33,822 bases of DNA from positions 1 to 33,822 of the forward strand of contig JAJHRD010000015.1 of NCBI GenBank assembly GCA_020833005.1. The letters run 5' to 3'. Below, piece by piece: positions 6,828 through 14,646 of this stretch (the first letter of the stretch is position 1; each line of letters starts with the position of its first letter). The DNA comes from Candidatus Methanomethylicota archaeon (lineage in GTDB: Archaea; Thermoproteota; Methanomethylicia; Culexarchaeales; Culexarchaeaceae). Both the position numbers and the translations under genes were made by a program. Under the pieces are notes generated by a model. It was given only the letters and a program-made list of their open reading frames with translations, had not been told where the DNA came from and made no database searches.

Positions 6828-8269
6828 GTCCTAACACCTCCAAACACCCTTATATTCTTAAATCTTGCTGGGGCTGTTCCATGCCCCACATACATCATTT
6901 GGCCGGGTTGACCTTTACCACAGTTTGGTGTACCATACATCTTCCAATACTTCTTATTGCATATTGCATCACAATTCCTCCAAAACTCATATGTTATCCC
7001 TGTGTAAACGGCATTTTTGACCAGCTCCTTCATCTCCCCATTCTCTATTATGTATGCTATTTGTGTTCCGAACTGGAAGTTTAACCTTTTGTCATCTATG
7101 CTCCAGCTTCTATTGGTTTCCATGTATATGCCATGCTTTGTTTCTCTTACGAGTTCTTCGAAGTCCCAGTCTCCAGGCTCCAAGTTTATGTTGGTCATTC
7201 TCACTATTGGTATCCTATTCCAGCCTGATGCCCTTGCAGCTCCAGTGCTTTCCAATCCAAGTTCCCCGGCCGAAGTCCTATCACTTAGATAGTTTACGAA
7301 TATCCCATTCTTTATTAGGTATACCCTCTGTGCTGGGACTCCCTCATCATCATATCCAAAGGTCCCCAACCCTCCTGGTACAGTTGCATCTGCAACCAAG
7401 TTTACTATATCGCTTCCATATCTGAATTTACCAAGTTTATCTGGGGTTAGGAAGCTTGTTCCAGCATATGCTGCTTCTGCTCCTAGAGCTCTATCCAGTT
7501 CTGTTGGGTGTCCGCAAGATTCATGTATTTGTAGTGCAAGTTGGCTTCCACCTATTATGACATCTGTAATCATTGATGGGCAGTTTTTGGCCTGCAAAAG
7601 TTTTACTGCTTCAACAGCACTTTCCCTTGCCCTTTCAGGTAGGTTTATTGCTTCTATTATTTCGTATCCTCCAGTGTTGTAGTTTCTTCCATCAAAGGAT
7701 CTATCTTGCATATCTCCATACCCTATTGCCACCGCTGTTTGTGATGCTCCGCACCATGTTATTTCTTGGATTATATATGCCCCCTCACTGCTTGCAAATA
7801 TCTTATTCTCCCTTCTAGCTTGCATGGTTGATGATGCAACTCTTATCTCCTTTCCAACAGCCATTGCCTCCTTATCGCTTTCAATTAGGAGTTTTATCTT
7901 TTCCTCTATTGGAACTTTGAATGGATCCTTCTGGTATGGTGTTTTATAACTGTCTTTTACAGGCTTTACTGGAGCCAATTTAACATCCTTCTTCTTGACC
8001 ATTGCACTGGCTTTAGCTATCTTCAATGCCTCTTTAGCAACTTTTTCAGCTTCTGTTGGTGTAACTTCATAGTTGCTGGAGAATCCCCATGCACCTTTGT
8101 ATAGTACTCTAATACCCATCCCCCTACTTTTTCCAACGACTAGATTTCTCACTTTAGCATTTCTTGTAACAATGTTTTCTGTGGTTATTTCCACAATTCT
8201 AATGTCTGCGTATGTTGCACCGCCTTTTAATGCCGTGTCCAGCGCTCTTTGTATTACATCTTCCATCAT
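6824..8269 (-). CDS. tldD: TldD-type zinc metalloprotease subunit
   Basis: This 481-aa catalytic partner of TldE carries the family zinc site: HESCGH at residues 249-254 (HExxxH), with the likely third ligand C450 in TPNCGKGQPGQ near the C-terminus. TldD/TldE complexes act in the cytoplasm on unstructured peptides. The glycine-rich segment after the HExxxH and the C-terminal VGHGTAPARFKNIRVFGG stretch are the expected substrate-groove elements. The start is ATG 8269, supported by AGGTGA on the minus strand at 8273-8278; the next codon is also ATG. A TATA-like TTAAATTTA around 8319-8327 would give a leader of roughly 25 nt. It is first in a two-gene operon with tldE. I saw no small precursor-peptide gene next to the pair. 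Confidence 0.92.
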   Translation of the reverse strand: MMEDVIQRALDTALKGGATYADIRIVEITTENIVTRNAKVRNLVVGKSRGMGIRVLYKGAWGFSSNYEVTPTEAEKVAKEALKIAKASAMVKKKDVKLAPVKPVKDSYKTPYQKDPFKVPIEEKIKLLIESDKEAMAVGKEIRVASSTMQARRENKIFASSEGAYIIQEITWCGASQTAVAIGYGDMQDRSFDGRNYNTGGYEIIEAINLPERARESAVEAVKLLQAKNCPSMITDVIIGGSQLALQIHESCGHPTELDRALGAEAAYAGTSFLTPDKLGKFRYGSDIVNLVADATVPGGLGTFGYDDEGVPAQRVYLIKNGIFVNYLSDRTSAGELGLESTGAARASGWNRIPIVRMTNINLEPGDWDFEELVRETKHGIYMETNRSWSIDDKRLNFQFGTQIAYIIENGEMKELVKNAVYTGITYEFWRNCDAICNKKYWKMYGTPNCGKGQPGQMMYVGHGTAPARFKNIRVFGGVRT

Positions 8270-8505
8270 GTTTCACCTTAAATAATGTATTATTGAATTT
8301 ATGTTGTGAATAGTAAATAAATTTAACCATTGGAAATTTGTTCCTTGTTGGTGAAGATGTTTTTGCCGATTACATTGTATTCAACTTTAATGAATTTTTT
8401 TATTATGTAAAACTGTAATTGCATGTTTGTATATGAAAATTAATTTATACCATTGATTGTTTTCATCAATTTGGAGGGGTTATTTCTCGGGTTGGGCGAT
8501 GTGGT
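8270..8505. promoter_or_regulatory. Divergent promoter region between tldD and the DASS transporter
   Basis: These 236 nt separate two divergent genes. A minus-strand TATA-like element lies at about 8319-8327. A plus-strand TTTATACC lies at about 8447-8454, followed by GGAGGGG at 8473-8479. The latter is too far (26 nt) from the TTG at 8506 to act as its ribosome site. No other gene is evident. Confidence 0.4.
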
Positions 8506-10020
8506 TTGTCGTTTAAGAACGTTGTTAAATTCCTTTTAGGGCCAATCTTATTCATAGTTTCAATCATACTTCCACCTCTCCCAATGGTTTCTGAGGCTGC
8601 TGGAATTGTTCATGCACCTATCTCAAATGCACCTCAAGTGGCTTTGGCTGTGATGATATGGATTGCATCTTGGTGGGTTTTTGAAGTTGTTCCATTGGGT
8701 GTAACTGCTCTATTGGCTCCAATAATCTTCTCCACTCTTGGTTTTGTTTCATGGCAGGATTCACTTACATCATTCATGGATCCAATAATATGGGTCTTTA
8801 TAGGTGGTTTTGCCATAGCTAGTGCCTTCCAAATTTGGGGTTTGAATAAGAGGATTGCATTCAATTTATCCACAATTTATAGGGGTAGTAATCCAATGTT
8901 TGCAGCATTCTTTATAGCCTGTCTCCCAGCATTCATATTGACCATTACTGGCTCCATCACTGCATCTACCACAATAGTTTATCCGATAGCTATGGCATAC
9001 CTATCTTCCATAGGTTTTATGAAGGGGAGCTCCTTTGCTGAAGCCACCATGCTATCCCTTGCTCAAGCATCCACTGCTGGTGCAATGCTATTCCTAATAA
9101 GTACTCCACCAAACCTTGTGGCTAAGAAGGTTATTGAATCTTGCTGCCCAAATGTAACTATAACATTCCTCGATTGGTTTATTGTTGGTGGTATTCAAGC
9201 TTTCATTGGTTTAATTGTAAGTTGGATTTTAACCTTCAAGTTGATTGGAATTGAGGTTTCTGAAATAAATTTGAGTAGAGCTTCCATTGAGGATAAAGTT
9301 AAATCGCTAGGTCCCATGTCCACTGGGGAGAAGATGGTTTTACTGGTATTTCTAATAACGTTATCTCTTTGGCTTACACCAGGAATCTTAATGATGATAT
9401 CAAACTTCTATCCACAATACGGTTATGTGGCTGGATTAATTAAGAATGTTCTTCCAGAAGCTCTTCCATCAATATTGGCAGTATTCTTGCTATGTTTATT
9501 GAGGGTTAATGGTAGACCCCTACTCACTTGGGATGATTTTGAAACTGGTGTTGATTGGAATGTGATATTCCTCTTTGGTGGTGGGATTGCCATGAGTAAA
9601 GCCTTAACTGGTAGCGGATTCTCTGAGTGGATGGCATTGATAATGTCCAGTTCACAATTTGAGTGGGCTAGGAGTGTTTGGGGTGTTTCAGCTTTAAGCG
9701 CAATACTATCATTCCTAATCACTTACCCTGCCTCCAACACTGCAGCTGCACTTATAGCATGCCCCTTAGCGGCAACTATAGCTCAAAGTGTTGGTGTCAA
9801 CCCAATACCCGCTGTTTTGTCAGCTGCTCTTGCCGCTTCCATTTCAAGTGCTCTACCAAGCACGACGCCTCCAATGGCGATAGTTTATGGTTCTGGTTAT
9901 GTTAGGTTGTGGAGTATGTTTAAGGTTGGAATGATATCAGATATAGTTAGGCTTATTATCTTGATAATTTTGGAGCCTTACCTTGTGAATGTGATGTTGG
10001 CTTTGAAGGGTTTGGCTTAA
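8506..10020 (+). CDS. DASS/SLC13-family anion symporter
   Basis: This 504-aa polytopic membrane protein has features of the divalent anion:Na+ symporter family, which imports dicarboxylates, citrate, sulfate or phosphate. Both substrate-binding hairpins are recognisable: the first around residues 185-210 (ASTAGAMLFLISTPPNLVAK) and the second in the C-terminal half, with YPASNTAAALIACPL (about 406-420) and LPSTTPPMAIVYGSGYV. In many carriers the latter reads TPPNAIVYG; here Asn is Met. The FLFGGGIAMSKALTGSGFSEW segment is also typical. The substrate cannot be read from sequence. The start is weakly defined: TTG 8506 fits the first helix, but no good ribosome site precedes it. It is followed 46 nt later by a flavoprotein gene on the same strand, probably co-transcribed. 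Confidence 0.85.
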   Translation: MSFKNVVKFLLGPILFIVSIILPPLPMVSEAAGIVHAPISNAPQVALAVMIWIASWWVFEVVPLGVTALLAPIIFSTLGFVSWQDSLTSFMDPIIWVFIGGFAIASAFQIWGLNKRIAFNLSTIYRGSNPMFAAFFIACLPAFILTITGSITASTTIVYPIAMAYLSSIGFMKGSSFAEATMLSLAQASTAGAMLFLISTPPNLVAKKVIESCCPNVTITFLDWFIVGGIQAFIGLIVSWILTFKLIGIEVSEINLSRASIEDKVKSLGPMSTGEKMVLLVFLITLSLWLTPGILMMISNFYPQYGYVAGLIKNVLPEALPSILAVFLLCLLRVNGRPLLTWDDFETGVDWNVIFLFGGGIAMSKALTGSGFSEWMALIMSSSQFEWARSVWGVSALSAILSFLITYPASNTAAALIACPLAATIAQSVGVNPIPAVLSAALAASISSALPSTTPPMAIVYGSGYVRLWSMFKVGMISDIVRLIILIILEPYLVNVMLALKGLA

Positions 10021-10066
10021 AAGCTTATTTACTATTCCAATAATATTACTTTTGGGCGAATTGTCA

Positions 10067-11410
10067 ATGGGTGCATATGATGTGATTGTGGTTGGAGCTG
10101 GAACTGCAGGTTGCTATGCTTCATACCTTCTTGGTAAGGGTGGATTGAAGGTTGCATTGCTTGAGAGGAAGGGGTTTAATGATATTGGGTATAAGGTTTG
10201 TGGTGATGCTATTGGAAAGCATCATTTCGACAATTTAAGTTTAAGTTACCCTTCTGGGGAGGAGTTGGATTGTATTTTCAGTGGTGTTAAGATATATTCT
10301 CCTGATGAGGAGCACTCGATAATTGTTCCAGGTGAAGGGTTTGGCGTTAATAGGAAGGCTTTTGGTAGGAGGCTTTTGAATATGGCTTTGGATGTGGGTG
10401 TGGATTTATTTTCATCCTTCCATGTTTCAAAACCGTTGGTTGAAGGTGGATTTGTGGTTGGGGTTGAGGGGGTGGATCGTGAAGGTCATACTGTTCAAAT
10501 TAAATCCAGTGTGGTGATAGATGCTTCAGGCTTCTCATCAATAGTTAGGAGTAGACTTCCATCTGATTGGTGGATTAGTGAGAAGATTAGGGGTGAAGAC
10601 ACCAATATCTGTTATCGTGAGATCGTTGAAACTAAGGTTGATTTCGACACCAAGTATGCCATGATCTATCTATCTAAGAGGATAGCCCCTGGAGGTTATT
10701 GGTGGCTTTTCCCGAAGAGGAGTAATGTGGTTAATGTTGGTTTAGGTGTTCAACCCACAGTGAATGCTCCAAATCCAAGGGTTAATTATATGCGCTTCAT
10801 AGCTTCTAGACCTGAATTTAAGGGTGCAAGGGTTATTGATTCTGGTGGTGGTATTGTTCCAACTAGGAGACCTATATACTGCCCTGTGGGCAATGGTGTT
10901 TTAGCTGTGGGGGATGCCCTTGCTGCATGTAATCCAATTCATGGTGGTGGGATAGGACCTTCACTTATCAGTGCAAAGCATGCTGCTGAAGTAATTTTGG
11001 AAGTTTTGGAGCATGGTTCACCATCCATGGATAATTTGTGGAGTTACTGTTTGAGGTATATTTCGGATTATGGTTTGAAGCAGTCATCACTGGATTTGTT
11101 TAGAATGTTTCTTCAGAAGCTTTCAGATGATGATTTAAATTTCGCATTTAAACAGAATGTAATTTCCGGTGATGATGTTGATAGGATTGGGAGGGTTGGT
11201 GAATTGAATTTGGGTGTTGTGGGTAAGGTTGGTAGAGCTTTAAAGCTTATTTCAAGGCCATCCCTACTATATAAGTTGAAGGTCGTCGTGGATTATATGG
11301 GTAAAATTAAAGCTTTATATGGGGAGTATCCCAGAGATCCTAAGGGGTTCCCTGCTTGGAGGGATCGTGTGGAAAAATTGATATGTGAATTTATGGAGCA
11401 TATTTCATAG
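10067..11410 (+). CDS. Geranylgeranyl-reductase-family flavoprotein
   Basis: This FAD-dependent oxidoreductase of about 447 aa has a dinucleotide-binding GAGTAG (about residues 10-15), the family block YKVCGDAIGKHHF (about 42-54), APGGYWWLFPK in the substrate domain (about 207-217), and a second FAD contact VGDALAACNPIHGGGI. Archaeal members saturate the isoprenoid chains of membrane lipids (digeranylgeranylglycerophospholipid reductase) or of related prenyl compounds; others reduce quinone side chains. Which one applies here is not shown by sequence. I chose ATG 10067 because the glycine motif then lies at the expected distance from the N-terminus; TTG 10052 and TTG 10061 are in-frame alternatives. 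The gene follows the DASS transporter, and its end overlaps the convergent CapA-like gene by 6 nt. Confidence 0.85.
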   Translation: MGAYDVIVVGAGTAGCYASYLLGKGGLKVALLERKGFNDIGYKVCGDAIGKHHFDNLSLSYPSGEELDCIFSGVKIYSPDEEHSIIVPGEGFGVNRKAFGRRLLNMALDVGVDLFSSFHVSKPLVEGGFVVGVEGVDREGHTVQIKSSVVIDASGFSSIVRSRLPSDWWISEKIRGEDTNICYREIVETKVDFDTKYAMIYLSKRIAPGGYWWLFPKRSNVVNVGLGVQPTVNAPNPRVNYMRFIASRPEFKGARVIDSGGGIVPTRRPIYCPVGNGVLAVGDALAACNPIHGGGIGPSLISAKHAAEVILEVLEHGSPSMDNLWSYCLRYISDYGLKQSSLDLFRMFLQKLSDDDLNFAFKQNVISGDDVDRIGRVGELNLGVVGKVGRALKLISRPSLLYKLKVVVDYMGKIKALYGEYPRDPKGFPAWRDRVEKLICEFMEHIS

Positions 11411-12703
11411 CTCCACGAATCCCACACCATTCTTTATTGATATTTTTGTATTGTACTTTTCAGATAGTTTAGCCACAGTCTCCAGTATCTTGTTAGCCTT
11501 TGCTCCTGTGGCAAGTACTGGTCTCCCCCTATTAGCTCTATTCCTCTCCCTACATAGATCCACTGGGTATAACTTAATTTCCTCTAAATTTCCATCATTG
11601 AATGTTACATATGCCAATATACTCTCCCAATACTCTTCCTTATCCGTGAACCATTTGAATCCCATGAATGCTGTTTCCGGACTCCCCTTCTCTCTAGCAT
11701 CATATAGGTCTGCTGTTGTTGAATCCCAGTTTAATCCATATCTTTCATATAGGTCTGCTGGCTGCTTCCTTATTAGATCGTTTTGGAATATGAAGTTTCC
11801 TAGACTGTAGAATATTGGTTTCTTCTTGTAGATTTCTATCCCCCTTAACACGTGTGGTCCATGTCCAATGAATACATCGACACCTTCATCTATGCATTTC
11901 CTAGCGAAATCCTCTACGAATTGTTGTGGTTCGAATATGCTTTTACCCCTCTCATGGTCGTGTAGGGAGAATAGTACGTAATCAGCCATCCTCCTTGCAT
12001 TTCTAATAGCCTTAATATTCCCCTCCAAATCCCTCTTATTAACCTCATATTTCACTTCAATTTTAGTTGACTTCTTGAATTTCTGTCCAAGAATCCTAAT
12101 TTCATCTACATCCTCTTTAACTTCTATTCCCATCATCTTTGCAATGATCACTAGGTTTTTGAAGATTTCCTCAGTGACTTCTATGGTTATTGTGTATCTG
12201 AGGGGGTTTAGTCCAGGTCTACCTTGCATATCTGGTCTAGCTTCACCTGCTCTGGCTTCTGTTGGGAATGATGTGGCTGCCGATATTAATGCAACTCTCC
12301 CCTTTGATGTTTCAAGGTATTTTGGTTCCCTAGCTTCTCCAAGATTCATCCCTACACCTGCATGTACGATGCCTACTCTATCTAGGTTTTTTGATGTTTC
12401 AATTAAGCCTATCTCCCTATAATCCATGGCATGATTGTTTGCTCTACTAACAATGTTGAATCCCATCCACTTCAATTCATCTGCAATATAACTTTCATTG
12501 CCAGCATACGTTCCACCACTTTGAACTGCTGGATATCCTTTGAAATCATTTATTAAAACTTCACAGTTTGTGAATCTCACATCTGCAGACCTTATTATCT
12601 CCACTAGTTTTAGGAATAATGGTTCTGTGAATGCTGAGATTCTTGTGGCTATGAATGAGTCTCCAGTTAATGCTATGCTTAAACGTTTACCATTTGATTG
12701 CAT
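11405..12703 (-). CDS. CapA/PGA-synthesis-type metallophosphatase
   Basis: This 432-aa protein matches the CapA (PGA_cap) branch of the calcineurin-like phosphoesterases. Metal-binding motifs appear in order: LTGDS (residues 12-16), NCE (46-48), SRANNHAMD (86-94), SLHDHERG (246-253), GHGPHVLRGIE (280-290) and FYSLGNFIF (298-306). In bacteria CapA proteins take part in poly-gamma-glutamate capsule synthesis or anchoring, but homologues occur widely without capsule genes, and none are present here. There is no clear signal peptide or membrane helix, so a cytoplasmic role is possible. Residues about 145-235 form a lysine/glutamate-rich insert not needed for the core fold. ATG 12703 lies about 23 nt from TTTAAAT (12722-12728), suggesting a leaderless mRNA. 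Confidence 0.8.
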   Translation of the reverse strand: MQSNGKRLSIALTGDSFIATRISAFTEPLFLKLVEIIRSADVRFTNCEVLINDFKGYPAVQSGGTYAGNESYIADELKWMGFNIVSRANNHAMDYREIGLIETSKNLDRVGIVHAGVGMNLGEAREPKYLETSKGRVALISAATSFPTEARAGEARPDMQGRPGLNPLRYTITIEVTEEIFKNLVIIAKMMGIEVKEDVDEIRILGQKFKKSTKIEVKYEVNKRDLEGNIKAIRNARRMADYVLFSLHDHERGKSIFEPQQFVEDFARKCIDEGVDVFIGHGPHVLRGIEIYKKKPIFYSLGNFIFQNDLIRKQPADLYERYGLNWDSTTADLYDAREKGSPETAFMGFKWFTDKEEYWESILAYVTFNDGNLEEIKLYPVDLCRERNRANRGRPVLATGAKANKILETVAKLSEKYNTKISIKNGVGFVEL

Positions 12704-12804
12704 TACTCATCGCATTTATCTATTTAAATTCTCTTTATAGCCCTTTTCATACTCGAAATATACCTTTAAATTGGTTGAGTAAATGTATTATTTGGGTTGT
12801 GTGT
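12704..12804. promoter_or_regulatory. Divergent promoters for capA-like gene and the SPFH operon
   Basis: A minus-strand TATA (ATTTAAAT around 12722-12729) serves the CapA-like gene. A plus-strand CTTTAAAT at about 12764-12771 is placed to start transcription near 12794, some 10 nt before the first gene of the operon (ATG 12805; GTG 12799 is an in-frame alternative). Confidence 0.45.
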
Positions 12805-13026
12805 ATGGTTAAGATTGTGGCTTTAGGTTTCCTCACGAAGTATGTTGGGGGGAGTGTTGTTGAGGTTAAATTGGATTCCCCGAGGAGGATTAGGGAGATA
12901 CTTGACATCCCACTTGAAGCTCAGAGTAGAATTATAATTTTAGTTAATAATTCTCCTGGAAACCTCGATTCCATTGTGGATGATGATGACACGGTAACCT
13001 TAATGCCAATAATAGGTGGGGGATAG
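12805..13026 (+). CDS. Ubiquitin-like ThiS/MoaD/SAMP-type protein
   Basis: This 73-aa beta-grasp protein ends exactly in IIGGG before the stop, the C-terminal di-glycine tail of sulfur carriers (ThiS, MoaD) and of archaeal SAMP modifiers. The pattern is right for the fold: strand VKIVALGFLTKYVG, strand SVVEVKLD, helix PRRIREILDI, strand RIIILVNN, then DDDDTVTLMPII leading into the tail. The tail is adenylated by an E1-like enzyme and then either carries sulfur for thiamine or molybdo/tungstopterin, or is joined to target lysines. No E1, JAMM protease or cofactor gene is adjacent. Instead it opens an operon with a helical, an SPFH and two zinc-ribbon membrane proteins, which favours a specialised role over housekeeping, though that is inference. 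Confidence 0.75.
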   Translation: MVKIVALGFLTKYVGGSVVEVKLDSPRRIREILDIPLEAQSRIIILVNNSPGNLDSIVDDDDTVTLMPIIGGG

Positions 13027-13084
13027 CTTCCAACTATACAAAAGTTTTTCTACTCTCCATACACCACTATATTTGGTGGAGTTT

Positions 13085-13582
13085 TTGTCTAAGAGGTTTA
13101 CTTGGCTTGAAAAGTTGGAGCTAATCCTTCCTGGGTTTAGTGGTTATAAGAAGAGGGAGCTTGTACGTGAGGATGATAGGCTTTTGAGGGGTTATCTTGT
13201 TAAGCTACTTACGGATGCTAAAAACTATTTGGAGGAGGCTGCATCAATTATGAGTGAATATGATTTCACATTGGCTAAGAAGATTAATACTTTAGCTTCT
13301 AATGTTAGATTGGCTTCAGATAAGTTGAGGTTTGCTGAGTCTGGTTATGCTCCACATTACAATATAGTTAAGGTTGATCTGCCAAATCTTGAGGAGATGA
13401 AGCGTTTAGATGAGGAGCTTGTATCCATTGTCAATGAAATTTTAAATTTGTCTAAGAGTGTTAAGGAGGCTGCATCAGTTTCAACTGTTAAGGTTGAATT
13501 GCTAAATAAGATCAGCGAACATTTATCCAAGGTGGATGACATTATGGGTAGGAGGATTAAGGTTTTAAGGGGGGTGGGGTAG
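13085..13582 (+). CDS. Helical/coiled-coil protein of the SPFH operon, function unknown
   Basis: With the start at TTG 13085 this is a 165-aa soluble protein, nearly all alpha-helical. A short N-terminal amphipathic segment (FTWLEKLELILPGFSGYKKREL, about residues 5-26) precedes long helices with heptad-like spacing (about 30-80 and 100-160). No cysteines, catalytic motif or membrane helix are seen. I do not recognise a named family. The N-terminal amphipathic helix followed by coiled coil is the general plan of membrane-surface proteins such as PspA/Vipp1, and in bacterial SPFH/zinc-ribbon operons PspA holds this place, so an analogous role is possible but unproven. TTG 13085 is chosen because GGTG (13075-13078) lies 6 nt upstream; a longer form from GTG 13016 would overlap the preceding gene. 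It ends one base before the SPFH gene. Confidence 0.7.
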   Translation: MSKRFTWLEKLELILPGFSGYKKRELVREDDRLLRGYLVKLLTDAKNYLEEAASIMSEYDFTLAKKINTLASNVRLASDKLRFAESGYAPHYNIVKVDLPNLEEMKRLDEELVSIVNEILNLSKSVKEAASVSTVKVELLNKISEHLSKVDDIMGRRIKVLRGVG

Positions 13583-14617
13583 TTGGCGAACATATTTGGT
13601 AGAGGTTTGGGGAAGGCTGCTAGAGCTACTGGATTGAAGCCTAAGCTAATTGAATGGGTTAATCCATCTGATACTGAGATTGTGTGGAAATATCCAGATG
13701 AGGTTATACCTTGGGGTAGCGTTGTCATTGTGAAGGAGTTTGAGAATGCATTATTTTATCGTGATGGTAAACTTTATGGTTTACTTGGAGCTGGGAGGCA
13801 TGTTCTAGATACACAGAACGTCCCATTTCTAAGTGGGCTTGTGGAGGGGCTTTATGGAGAGAACATTTTCCGATGCATGATAATATATGTTTCCCTGAGA
13901 AGATTTCAAGGTAAGTTTGGTGGTAGAACTCAAACAATTGAATTGGCACCACTATTATTCCATGGAAGCTTCTACTTTAGGATTGAGGATCCAAGCCTCT
14001 TCGTAAATAAAGTTGTTGGACCGCAATCGGTTTTCACCACAGATGAATTGAATGAGTATTTGAGAGGGTACTTTAATGAGAAGATTATGGCTTACTTGAG
14101 TTCCACTAGTATTCAAGATGTTTATATGAAGCAAGCTGAAGTTACTGAGCGTGTAACCATGCTTTTAAGGAAAGACTTCAAAGATATAGGGGTATCCCTT
14201 GAAAAGGTGGTTTTTGAGGGTGTGGATACTGAGGGGCCTTGGCGTGACAGATTATTCTGGATGATGCGTGGTGGAGTGCAAACTGGATATGTTCTACAAA
14301 TGGAGACTGTTAAGGAGGTTGCTAAGGAGCTTGGTAAAAGTCCTGGTGCAGCCATTGGAACTGGGATGGTTATGGTTCCACCATTGATGCAGCCTCCTCC
14401 ACCCCCTCAGCCCACAACTGCGCCTACAGCTGCCCCTCAACTTGCAGCCCCTGTAGCCGCTCCATCCTTCGCCATATGCCCATATTGTGGTAAACAAGTT
14501 CCAATTGGAGCAAATTTCTGCCCATACTGTGGTAGGAAGGTTAAATGGTGTTCAAAGCAACATATATGTACTGAGGAAGCCAGGTTCTGTCCAGTTTGTG
14601 GGGAAGAGTTGAAGTAG
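13583..14617 (+). CDS. SPFH-domain protein with C-terminal double zinc ribbon (YdjI-like)
   Basis: This 344-aa protein has an SPFH/band-7-like region (about residues 35-250) of the COG4260 type, often labelled virion-core-like. Typical stretches are IPWGSVVIVKEFENALFYRDGKL (43-65) and YFRIEDPSLFV, followed by a helical stalk near 180-205. A Pro/Ala-rich linker (266-294) leads to two zinc ribbons: C299/C302 with C313/C316, and C323/C329 with C336/C339. There is no transmembrane helix. In Bacillus the related YdjI is brought to the membrane by the zinc-ribbon partners YdjG and YdjH and works with PspA in membrane stress. The next two genes here encode such partners. It begins with TTG directly after the previous stop, with GGGTGGGG as ribosome site, so translation is coupled. 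Confidence 0.85.
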   Translation: MANIFGRGLGKAARATGLKPKLIEWVNPSDTEIVWKYPDEVIPWGSVVIVKEFENALFYRDGKLYGLLGAGRHVLDTQNVPFLSGLVEGLYGENIFRCMIIYVSLRRFQGKFGGRTQTIELAPLLFHGSFYFRIEDPSLFVNKVVGPQSVFTTDELNEYLRGYFNEKIMAYLSSTSIQDVYMKQAEVTERVTMLLRKDFKDIGVSLEKVVFEGVDTEGPWRDRLFWMMRGGVQTGYVLQMETVKEVAKELGKSPGAAIGTGMVMVPPLMQPPPPPQPTTAPTAAPQLAAPVAAPSFAICPYCGKQVPIGANFCPYCGRKVKWCSKQHICTEEARFCPVCGEELK

Positions 14618-14620
14618 AGA

Positions 14621-14639
14621 ACCCCTTTCTTCGAGGGGT
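14621..14639 (+). promoter_or_regulatory. Intercistronic hairpin covering a ribosome site
   Basis: ACCCCT (14621-14626) and AGGGGT (14634-14639) pair perfectly around a 7-nt loop, just after the SPFH stop. The right arm is also the only ribosome-site-like sequence (AGGGG, 8 nt before ATG 14647) for the first zinc-ribbon membrane protein. When folded it would mask that site. No T-run follows, so it is unlikely to be a terminator. Confidence 0.4.
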
Positions 14640-14646
14640 CAATTGA

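Noticed and set aside
8350-8410. 17-codon frame (ATG 8357 to TAA 8408) preceded by GGTGA, a possible leader peptide
   Set aside because: The GGTGA is only two bases from the ATG, the peptide is hydrophobic without pattern, and it lies between promoters in AT-rich DNA; it is not supported as a gene.
13016-13084. Longer N-terminus of the helical operon protein from GTG 13016
   Set aside because: The extra 23 residues overlap the end of the ubiquitin-like gene and lack the helical pattern of the rest, and GGTG 6 nt before TTG 13085 gives a better start.
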